From NCBI GenBank assembly GCA_964291545.2, contig OZ219860.1, positions 496,001 through 560,000 of the forward strand: a stretch of 64,000 nucleotides of DNA, read 5' to 3'. Both the position numbers and the translations under genes were made by a program. The stretch is from G963667675 sp964291545. GTDB taxonomy: Bacteria; Chloroflexota; Dehalococcoidia; Lucifugimonadales; UBA3495. Shown piece after piece: positions 49,347-56,873 of this stretch. A model generated the notes under the pieces. The model searched no databases and was not told the origin of the DNA. It saw only the letters and a program-made list of their open reading frames with translations. Position 1 is the stretch's first letter. Every line of letters begins with the position of its first letter.

Positions 49347-52184
49347 ATGGCCGATGAAATCAGCATCAGCTTCGATGGCATAGAGGTCAAGACCACCCCC
49401 GGCAAGATGGTGCTGGAAGCCGCCATCGACGCGGGCATCTACATCCCTTACCTCTGTTACCACCCCGGCATGAAGCCCTTTGCCGCCTGCCGGATGTGCG
49501 TCGTGGGCGTCGAGGGCGGCCGCGGCTATCCGGCGGCCTGCGCCCTGCCCGTGCAGGACGGCATGAAAATCCGCAACGATGCAGGCGATGTCCAAGACTT
49601 GCGGAGATCCGTCATGGACATGCTGGTTGCCGAGCATCCCAACGGCTGCCTTACCTGCCACCGCATCGACATTTGCGGCCCCACCAACGTGTGCCTACGC
49701 CACGTCTCCGTCAACGACCGCTGCGTCACCTGCCCCAAAAACGAGCGGTGCGAGTTGAAAGACACGGTACGCTACCTGGGCGTCGACCTGGAGTCGCCCC
49801 TTGAATACAAGTACCGCAACATCCCCCTCGAGTTGGGCGACCCCTTTTATGACCGGGACTACAACCTCTGCATCGTCTGTGGTCGGTGCGTCCGTGCTTG
49901 CGAGGAGCTGCGCGGCGACGACGCCATTGGCTTCACCCAGCGCAGCGGCATTGCCCTGGTGGGCACGTCCTTCGGCACCTCTCTGCTGGAGTCTGGCTGC
50001 GAATTCTGCGGGTCCTGTATCGACGTCTGCCCCGTCGGCGCCTTGGTGGAGAGTGACCACAAGTGGGAGAAAGCCGCCAGTTCCCAACGCACCATCTGCC
50101 CCCACTGCCCAGTCGGTTGCCAACTGAACCTGGAGCTCAACGCAGCCGGTCAGTTCATCCGATCAATCCCGGAACTTAACTCCCCCGCCAACCGCGGCCA
50201 AGCCTGTTACAAGGGAAAGTTCGGCTTGGAATTCGTCAATAACCGCAGCCGGCTCAGGAGCCCGCTAGTCCGGCGCGAAGGCCAACTTTGTGAGGCCACC
50301 TGGGACGAGGCCTTGGAACTGGTTGCCACCAGCCTTGAGGATTTCAAAGGGCGCTCCTTCGCCCTTCTCGTCTCCCCCAACGGGACCAATGAAGACCACT
50401 ACCTGGCCCAGAAATTCGCCCGGGTGGTGATGCAGTCCAACAACATAGACCAGACCTCCAACACCCAACCTGAGTTGGTCTTGGGCCTGGAACGCTCCCT
50501 GGGATATCCGGCCGCCACCAACTCCGTGTGGGACTTGGAACAGTCCGGCTGCATCCTGGTGTTCAATAGCAACGTTACCGAGGAGCAGAACGTCGTAGGA
50601 GTCCCCATCAAGAAAGCTTCCCGCAAGAACACCGACTTGGTGGTCATCGACCCAAGAGAGGTCGAATTGACCCGGTACGCCCGCCTGTGGCTGCGTCCCG
50701 CACCGGGAACTGAGCTAATGCTGCTGGGCGGCATCCTGCGGTCCCTGATAGACCAGGGCTTGGAGCAGACCGAGTGGTTGGACAAGAACTGCGAAAGTCC
50801 GGCCACCCTGCGCTATGTGCTCCACGGCTTGGACCTGGATGAGGTCTCCCGGGTTACCGGTGTCTCTCTGGAGGACATGGCAGAGGCTGCCCGCCTCTAC
50901 GGCGCGGCCGCATCTTCCGCCATTGTTTACGCTCTAGACAATATCCCGGACGAGCTTCAGCGCGACTGCGTCCGCAGCCTTGTCGGCCTGGCCCTGCTCA
51001 CCGGCAACGTCGGCAAGCCCGGCTCCGGTCTATACCCAATGCGCCGCGGAGCCAACGAGCAGGGCGCCTGGGACATGGGCTGCCTGCCCGACCGCCTGCC
51101 CGGCTATTCCCTGGTTAGCGACGATGACGCCCGGGGCCGCCTGGAGACCGCCTGGGGATGTGCCGTGCCATCCGCTCCCGGTTTGGGAGCCGCGGACGCC
51201 GTGGAGGCCGCGCAGAGCGGAAGTGTCAAGGCGATGCTCATCGTCGGCGACGGCGCCAACCTGGAGAGCGGCAAGCTTGGAGACGGTCTGGCCGCATTGG
51301 ACAACCTTGACTTCCTGGTGGTGATGGATACCTTCCTGGGCCCCGCCGCTCAACGGGCCTCCGTAGTTCTCCCCAGGGCGACATTTGCCGAGAAAGAAGG
51401 CACTTTCACCAGCCTGGAACGCCGCATCCAGCGTCTGCAGCGGGTGTTGCGAGTTGACGGCGGTGAACGCCAACCGGAAAGTTGGGTGTTCTGCCAGTTG
51501 GCCCGCCTCATGGGCGCCGGCGGTCTGGGCTACGCCGTCCCCGCCGAGGTAATGCGCGAGATCGCCCAGGTTACGCCCATTTACGCCGGCGTGTCGTACC
51601 AAGGACTGGATGAACCGGGCCGGATGTTGTTCCGCACCAACCTTGAGAGTCCCCAGCCCACCCAAGTGCTGTACTCCGGCCGCGAACATCCGGGACTTCA
51701 GTGGCCGTGCGACGACGATAGCCCCGCCGGAGTTCCCACCATGTACTCGGACCGGTTCCCCTCGGGGACGGCCGAAATTGAAACCCCGCAGTTCCGCGTC
51801 GCGCAGCCATCATCAGACGCAGAGCACCCCTACTGGTACGTCCCCGGACGGGTGCTGTTGCAGCACGACAGGCCCATGGAAGTAATCAAGGGAAAACGAA
51901 ACAGCATCGTGAGGGAGAACTGGCTGGAAATGAATCCCCAGGATGCCGCCGCTCAGGACATCTATGAAGGAGACCAGGTGGACCTGGAGACGGCTGGGCT
52001 ACGCCTGTCCGGCAAGGCCAGGTTGCTGAGCACGGTGCCCCGGGGCGTCATCGCCAGCACCGGGCTTTTTGGTCAGCTTGCGCTGGATATGGCGGCCAGT
52101 GAGGATGTGGAGCCAGCCTCTAAAGTTCCGGGTCTCGACGTGCTTCCAGCCAAAATATCCAAAAGCGCTTCCACACGGCCCTAG
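49347..52184 (+). CDS. Formate dehydrogenase alpha/NuoG-like molybdopterin subunit lacking the active-site Cys/Sec
   Basis: 945 residues. N-terminus: 2Fe-2S ferredoxin (CYHPGMKPFAACRMC), His-Cys3 cluster (HPNGCLTCHRIDIC), two 4Fe-4S sites (CIVCGRCVRAC and CEFCGSCIDVC), then the molybdopterin domain with CPHCPVGC...RGQACYKG. Where FDHs read N-N-x-D-x-C-A-R-x-(C/U)-H, this protein reads NNIDQTSNTQPELV; neither the metal-ligand Cys/Sec nor the adjacent His is present. RGANEQGAWDMGCLP and the C-terminal dinucleotide-binding domain remain. It is thus probably not a formate dehydrogenase but an electron-transfer or bifurcation subunit. Confidence 0.88.
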   Translation: MADEISISFDGIEVKTTPGKMVLEAAIDAGIYIPYLCYHPGMKPFAACRMCVVGVEGGRGYPAACALPVQDGMKIRNDAGDVQDLRRSVMDMLVAEHPNGCLTCHRIDICGPTNVCLRHVSVNDRCVTCPKNERCELKDTVRYLGVDLESPLEYKYRNIPLELGDPFYDRDYNLCIVCGRCVRACEELRGDDAIGFTQRSGIALVGTSFGTSLLESGCEFCGSCIDVCPVGALVESDHKWEKAASSQRTICPHCPVGCQLNLELNAAGQFIRSIPELNSPANRGQACYKGKFGLEFVNNRSRLRSPLVRREGQLCEATWDEALELVATSLEDFKGRSFALLVSPNGTNEDHYLAQKFARVVMQSNNIDQTSNTQPELVLGLERSLGYPAATNSVWDLEQSGCILVFNSNVTEEQNVVGVPIKKASRKNTDLVVIDPREVELTRYARLWLRPAPGTELMLLGGILRSLIDQGLEQTEWLDKNCESPATLRYVLHGLDLDEVSRVTGVSLEDMAEAARLYGAAASSAIVYALDNIPDELQRDCVRSLVGLALLTGNVGKPGSGLYPMRRGANEQGAWDMGCLPDRLPGYSLVSDDDARGRLETAWGCAVPSAPGLGAADAVEAAQSGSVKAMLIVGDGANLESGKLGDGLAALDNLDFLVVMDTFLGPAAQRASVVLPRATFAEKEGTFTSLERRIQRLQRVLRVDGGERQPESWVFCQLARLMGAGGLGYAVPAEVMREIAQVTPIYAGVSYQGLDEPGRMLFRTNLESPQPTQVLYSGREHPGLQWPCDDDSPAGVPTMYSDRFPSGTAEIETPQFRVAQPSSDAEHPYWYVPGRVLLQHDRPMEVIKGKRNSIVRENWLEMNPQDAAAQDIYEGDQVDLETAGLRLSGKARLLSTVPRGVIASTGLFGQLALDMAASEDVEPASKVPGLDVLPAKISKSASTRP

Positions 52185-52254
52185 ATTAGCTGTCGATGGC
52201 CCCCATCTTGCACCCGGCAAACCGCCGGCTTCGTTAGCCCAACTGGAGAGTCAC

Positions 52255-53022
52255 ATGGCGAAAGAAACGTCCACTGCCAAATTGAAGGCCCCAAGACCCC
52301 AGCCCAACCCCGGTTTTCCAACCTGCAAGCTGGTGGAGCGCGTCGACGTTACCGAAGACCTGATGGTCATCAAGTTGGAACCGGAAGAGGAGCTTTTCAA
52401 CTTCAAGGCCGGCCAATACTGCACCCTTGGGTTGGACGGCATCGAGCGGGCCTATTCCATCGTGTCCGCACCCCACGAACCGTGCCTGGAGATTTTCGTC
52501 GAGTTGGTCCCGGAAGGGGAGTTGACCCCCCTCATGTGGCGAATGGAAGTGGGGGATGCCATGTCCCTTCGCCCAAGGGCCAAGGGCCTCTTCACCATGG
52601 ACCAGAGGGTCCATCATCACTTCATGGTCTCCACCGTCACCGGCGTTGCTCCCTCGGTCAGCATGGTCCGCAGTTGCATCGAGCTTGGTGCGCCCGGCCA
52701 TAAGTTCTACGTTTTGGAGGGCGCCAGCTATTACGACGAATTGACCTACGACGACGAGCTGGCCGGGCTGGCCGACCAGTATCCGGATCTAGTGACCTTC
52801 GTCCCCACCGTCAGTCGCCCCAAAGAAGATCGCAACTCCGGGTGGAAGGGCGCTGGCGGCAGGGTAAACGACATCTTCGAGGAATACCTGGAGCGGTTCG
52901 ATCTGCCCCAGGACGACACCCTCATTTACGCCTGCGGACACCCGGGAATGATCGAAGCCGTCAAGGCCAAGGTCGTCCCCCAGGGCTGGAAATTCAAAGA
53001 AGAGCGCTTCTGGAAGGAATAA
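52255..53022 (+). CDS. Ferredoxin--NAD(P)(+) reductase family flavoprotein
   Basis: 255 residues from ATG 52255 (GGAGAG upstream). FAD site RAYSIVSAP, a flavin-phosphate loop, and the NAD(P) motif VTGVAPSVSMVRSC; the C-terminus YACGHPGMIEAVKAKV is the usual nicotinamide-binding end. It is close to FNR-like FqrB/Fpr enzymes. It is fourth after nuoE, nuoF and the FDH-alpha-like gene, so it may exchange electrons between NAD(P)H and their ferredoxin. Confidence 0.88.
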   Translation: MAKETSTAKLKAPRPQPNPGFPTCKLVERVDVTEDLMVIKLEPEEELFNFKAGQYCTLGLDGIERAYSIVSAPHEPCLEIFVELVPEGELTPLMWRMEVGDAMSLRPRAKGLFTMDQRVHHHFMVSTVTGVAPSVSMVRSCIELGAPGHKFYVLEGASYYDELTYDDELAGLADQYPDLVTFVPTVSRPKEDRNSGWKGAGGRVNDIFEEYLERFDLPQDDTLIYACGHPGMIEAVKAKVVPQGWKFKEERFWKE

Positions 53023-53176
53023 CCCTCCGGCAGCATTGGTTTTGCTGAGGCTTCCATGGCGGAGCGCATCGCGATGTCCCGGCCCCCCCATATCCGCCGC
53101 TGACGTCCGGCCCCTCCCGACTCGTTGACCCGTGGGTTAGAATCGCTGGTGTAGTCCGCTAACGGTCAGGTGGGCC

Positions 53177-55819
53177 TTGACGCCGATTCGCCGCCAGTAT
53201 CTCAAGATCAAACACGCATACCCCGACGCCATCGTCCTCTTCCGGCTGGGCGATTTCTATGAGACCTTCGACGACGACGCCAAGACAGCCTCCCGAGAAC
53301 TGGAGATAACCCTCACCTCCCGCAGCATGGGCAAAAACCTTCGGGTGCCCATGGCCGGCGTCCCTGCTCATTCCCTGGACTCCTACCTCGCCCGCCTCAT
53401 CAAAAAGGGTTACCAGGTGGCCATTTGCGAGCAGTTGACCGAGGCTGCCGCCTCCAAGGGGCTGGTCGAGCGCGACGTTGTCCGCGTGGTGACTCCCGGT
53501 ACGGTCCTGGAATCGGAATTGCTCGACCAGGGGGCCAACAACTACCTGGCTTCGGTGGTGGAGGACGGCGATTCCGCCGGCCTGGCCTACGTCGATATCA
53601 CCACCGGCCAGTTCGCCGCCACCCAATTAGAGCCGGCCCAACTGGTCCCTGAGCTGGAGCGCATCGCTCCCGCTGAAATCTTGTTCCCCCGTTCAGAGAA
53701 CCGCCCATTTTGGGCTGGCGACCGCGAAAACGGTTCCCCAGTTGCCCGCCGTATCACAGACCTCGACCCTGCATCATTCGACCTGCAGGACGCCGGTCAG
53801 GCCTTGCTGGACCACTACGGCATTCTGTCTCTCGAGTCCTTCGGCTGCCAGGACCTGCCTGTGGCGGTGCGGGCCGCTGGGGCCATTGTAAACTTCCTCG
53901 ATGCAACCCAGAAGACCGGCAAGCCCCAACTAGCCCCCCTGGCCGTCTACTCGACCGGCAACTACATGGCTCTGGACAGCCAGACGCGCCGCAACCTGGA
54001 ACTTTTCCAAGGGGGGCGCTCGGGAGACAAGCAATTCTCCCTGCTGTCCTGCCTCGACCTGACCAAGACCCCCATGGGAGGCCGCCTGCTGCGCGAGTGG
54101 CTAGGCCGCCCCCTGCTCGACATCGCAGGCCTGCAACAGCGCCTGGACGCCGTGGACTATTTCTTCCAGGACGGCTTCCGGCGCGGGGCAGTCATCCAAT
54201 TGCTGTCCCGCATTCCTGATATGGAACGCATCATGGGCCGCGTCAATGGCGGGACGGCCGTCCCTCGCGACCTCAAGGCCTTGCAACAGGGCCTGGAGAT
54301 TGTCCCGCAACTAGCCGACCAGTTGATGGCTCCCACCGAAGAGCCTGGCCCAGACTCCGGGCCGCGTGCCAATGATTCAGGAGGCCCCACGGCGTGGCTG
54401 GCCAGCCGCCTGATCCCCCTGTCCGAGGTGGCAGCCCTCTTGGACCAGTCCCTGGCCGCCGAACCATCAGGGAACGTGGGTGAGGGAAACGTCATACGAG
54501 AGGGGTTCTCCCCGGAACTGGACGAGCTCAAGCGGGCATCCCGCGACGCCCGGGGAGTCATCGCCGGCCTGGAACAGCGGGAGCGGGACCGCACCGGCAT
54601 CAAGGGGCTTAAAGTCGGATACAACCAGGTGTTCGGCTACTACATCGAAGTCAGCAACGCCAACAAGGCCCAGGTGCCTGCCGACTACATCCGCCGTCAG
54701 ACCTTGGTCAATGCAGAGCGTTACATTGTTCCGGACCTAAAGGACTACGAGTCCAAAGTTCTCAACGCTCGTGAGCAAATCGAACAGTTGGAACGGTCCC
54801 TATACCGCCGGGTCTGCGACCAGGTCGGCGCCGCCTCCGCCGCCATCGGCGACCGCGCCGCCGCCGTTGCCCGGGTAGATGTCTTTGCCGCCTTGGCCGA
54901 GGTGGCGGTGCGCCAAGACTACACCCGGCCTGAACTGGACTCCGGCGTGGCGATCTCCATCGAGGGAGGCAGGCACCCGGTGGTCGAGAGCGTACTGGAC
55001 CCCGGCTCATACGTTCCCAACGATGTATACCTCGCCAATGACGGCCCGCAGGTCCTGGTCATCACCGGACCCAACATGGCTGGTAAGTCCACCTTCATCC
55101 GTCAGGTTGCCATCATCGTCCTCATGGCCCAGATAGGCAGTTTCGTTCCCGCTTCCAAGGCTACAATCGGCCTGGTTGACTGCATCTTCACCCGTGTTGG
55201 CCTTCAGGATGACCTGGCCACCGGCCAGTCCACCTTCATGGTCGAGATGGTCGAGACCGCAGCCATACTCAACCGGGCCACTCCCAGGTCCCTGGTTGTG
55301 CTGGATGAAATCGGTCGCGGCACCAGTACCTACGACGGCCTCTCCATCGCCAGGGCGGTGGTCGAGCACCTGCACAACGATCCGCGCCTGGGGTGCAAGA
55401 CCCTGTTCGCTACCCACTACCACGAACTGACCGAACTGGCCGCTGGGCTGCCAGGAGTCCGCAACTTCAGTGTGGCAGTCACTGAGCAGGACGGAGACGT
55501 CGTGTTCCTGCACCGTATCGTGCCTGGCGGCGCCGACAAGAGCTACGGCGTCCACGTCGCCCAGTTGGCCGGCCTGCCCCAGGGCGTGGTCAGCCGTGCA
55601 TGGGAAGTGCTTGCAGGTTTGGAACAGAGTCCCGGACAGAACAAAGGAGACCATCGGCAGCCGCCGGCCCGACAAATGGTCCTGTTCAATCCCGCCCAAC
55701 CCTTGATCGACGAGTTGAAGTCTCTGGACATTCCCAACCTGACCCCTTTGCAGGCCATAAACCTCCTGTATCAACTGCAAGAAAAGGCCAACGACGGCAG
55801 CGATTCGTCAGGGCCCTAG
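53177..55819 (+). CDS. mutS: DNA mismatch repair protein MutS
   Basis: 880 residues from TTG 53177. The mismatch-binding domain carries FRLGDFYETFDDDAK (F-x-E motif). The core and clamp domains follow; the ATPase has Walker A TGPNMAGKSTFIRQ, Walker B VVLDEIGRGTSTYDG and a helix-turn-helix with THYHELTELA. It recognises mispairs; the partner mutL is 1 kb downstream on the same strand. Confidence 0.97.
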   Translation: MTPIRRQYLKIKHAYPDAIVLFRLGDFYETFDDDAKTASRELEITLTSRSMGKNLRVPMAGVPAHSLDSYLARLIKKGYQVAICEQLTEAAASKGLVERDVVRVVTPGTVLESELLDQGANNYLASVVEDGDSAGLAYVDITTGQFAATQLEPAQLVPELERIAPAEILFPRSENRPFWAGDRENGSPVARRITDLDPASFDLQDAGQALLDHYGILSLESFGCQDLPVAVRAAGAIVNFLDATQKTGKPQLAPLAVYSTGNYMALDSQTRRNLELFQGGRSGDKQFSLLSCLDLTKTPMGGRLLREWLGRPLLDIAGLQQRLDAVDYFFQDGFRRGAVIQLLSRIPDMERIMGRVNGGTAVPRDLKALQQGLEIVPQLADQLMAPTEEPGPDSGPRANDSGGPTAWLASRLIPLSEVAALLDQSLAAEPSGNVGEGNVIREGFSPELDELKRASRDARGVIAGLEQRERDRTGIKGLKVGYNQVFGYYIEVSNANKAQVPADYIRRQTLVNAERYIVPDLKDYESKVLNAREQIEQLERSLYRRVCDQVGAASAAIGDRAAAVARVDVFAALAEVAVRQDYTRPELDSGVAISIEGGRHPVVESVLDPGSYVPNDVYLANDGPQVLVITGPNMAGKSTFIRQVAIIVLMAQIGSFVPASKATIGLVDCIFTRVGLQDDLATGQSTFMVEMVETAAILNRATPRSLVVLDEIGRGTSTYDGLSIARAVVEHLHNDPRLGCKTLFATHYHELTELAAGLPGVRNFSVAVTEQDGDVVFLHRIVPGGADKSYGVHVAQLAGLPQGVVSRAWEVLAGLEQSPGQNKGDHRQPPARQMVLFNPAQPLIDELKSLDIPNLTPLQAINLLYQLQEKANDGSDSSGP

Positions 55820-55904
55820 CCCGTGGGTGCTTCACGCCGCTCCGTCAAGGCAGTAGAATACTCTCAACGGTCTTCTAGTTAACCTGCGTTAATGTGAGGC
55901 AGAC

Positions 55905-56261
55905 GTGACTTCGAAAGCTGAATTGTACTGGTGGCCCCGTTGATCTTCCTGCCGTAAAGTAAGAGAGTTGCTCTTACAAAATGGCGTCCAAGTCCAAGAG
56001 CGAGACTATTTCAAAGATCCGTTCACCCGGCAGGAATTGACCGACCTTGCTTCCCCGGTTGGTACTTCCCACATTTTCGCCAGCCGAAGCCCCAGCCTGA
56101 AGAAAATGGGGCTGGCCGGTCAGGACCTGTCCGAAGCGGATATGCTTGACCTGATGCTCAAGGAACCCCGCCTGGTGCGGCGTCCCCTGGTCCGGCTGGG
56201 AGACCGCTTGCTGGTGGGCGCAAACTTGAAAGCGGTCCAGGCCGCCCTTGCCGGCGAGTAA
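55905..56261 (+). CDS. ArsC/Spx-like selenoprotein (in-frame TGA = Sec13, U-S-S-C active site)
   Basis: 118 residues including selenocysteine, from GTG 55905 with GAGG at 55896-55899. The chain starts MTSKAELYWWPR, then TGA at 55941-55943, then SSCRKVRELLLQNGV. In cysteine homologues this site is P-x-C-S-T-C-R-K, so Sec replaces the first Cys of the CxxC. ERDYFKDPFTRQEL, LMLKEPRLVRRPLV and GDRLLVGAN are the standard ArsC/Spx/YffB continuation. Without read-through the residual frame lacks the first strand and active site. Role: probably thiol-disulphide or arsenate-like reductase chemistry; substrate unknown. It lies between mutS and a HAD-like gene before mutL. Confidence 0.92.
55941..55977 (+). 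promoter_or_regulatory. UGA codon plus bacterial SECIS hairpin (ArsC-like gene)
   Basis: TGA at 55941-55943, then a perfect 7-bp stem GTAAGAG/CTCTTAC (55959-55965 with 55971-55977) with loop AGTTG. The loop G lies 24 bases after the UGA, inside the usual bacterial SECIS range, and the loop has the GU expected for SelB contact. Confidence 0.8.
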
Positions 56262-56364
56262 TGCTTCCCACAGCCCCGGCAGGGTTACTTGACATCGGAG
56301 CGCTATAGGAGAAACTACCCGTCTCTCCCGCTTCCTTCCTTGACATCTAGTTTCTCAGCCCCTT

Positions 56365-56399
56365 ACTCTATAGAGTCCGCGGTCAACAAAATTTTTGTT
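56365..56399. repeat. Two palindromes ahead of the HAD-like gene
   Basis: A perfect 12-base palindrome ACTCTATAGAGT (56365-56376) and, 8 bases later, AACAAAATTTTTGTT (56385-56399; 7-bp arms around one T). They fill the gap between the selenoprotein stop and the next start. Possible operators or a weak transcription-end signal. Confidence 0.5.
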
Positions 56400-56426
56400 T
56401 GAGAGGCGCAACCCCAGCACCTGCCC

Positions 56427-56864
56427 ATGAAAGTCTTTTTTGACGTGGACTACACCATCCTGGGCCTGGACGACACACTGCGCCCCGGCACCAAGGAGAC
56501 TCTGCAAAAACTTACCGATGACAGTCACCAGGTGTACATCTGGTCCGGTATGGGGGAACGATGGGAAGTGGTCAAACGGCACCAGTTGACACCGTTGGTC
56601 AGCGGTGTTTACGAGAAACCCACCCACCATTTCCACGAACGCCTGGACGAACTTGCGGTCCCCTTCGAGCCCGATTTCGTCATCGACGATTACCCCGAGG
56701 TGGTCGCCGCGTTCGGTGGAGTGTGGGTGCCCCCCTATTTCTTCCAGCGCAACGGCGACACGGAAATGGACCGGGTCTACCGCATCTTTTGCGATTTCGC
56801 CGCAACCGGGTCTTCCGACGACAGCCAGTACCGGGCCAAGGGTTCCCAGGTCCCTCTCATCTAG
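56427..56864 (+). CDS. HAD-superfamily-like hydrolase domain protein
   Basis: 145 residues. FFDVDYTILG gives the HAD Asp-x-Asp motif I, VYIWSGMGERWEVV motif II (Ser), and FVIDDYPEVV an acidic motif IV. The Lys of motif III is probably KP in GVYEKPTHHF. Small HAD proteins are usually phosphatases; substrate unknown. The stop is 9 bases before the mutL start, so they are likely co-transcribed. Confidence 0.78.
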   Translation: MKVFFDVDYTILGLDDTLRPGTKETLQKLTDDSHQVYIWSGMGERWEVVKRHQLTPLVSGVYEKPTHHFHERLDELAVPFEPDFVIDDYPEVVAAFGGVWVPPYFFQRNGDTEMDRVYRIFCDFAATGSSDDSQYRAKGSQVPLI

Positions 56865-56873
56865 GCGGGGGCC

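Noticed and set aside
49347..52184. Hidden Sec codon in the FDH-alpha-like gene
   Set aside because: The active-site segment is fully open with sense codons; there is no TGA.
55968..56261. A 97-residue ArsC-like protein starting at TTG 55968
   Set aside because: It would lack the first strand and the whole active site; the GTG 55905 start with RBS restores both through Sec at the TGA.
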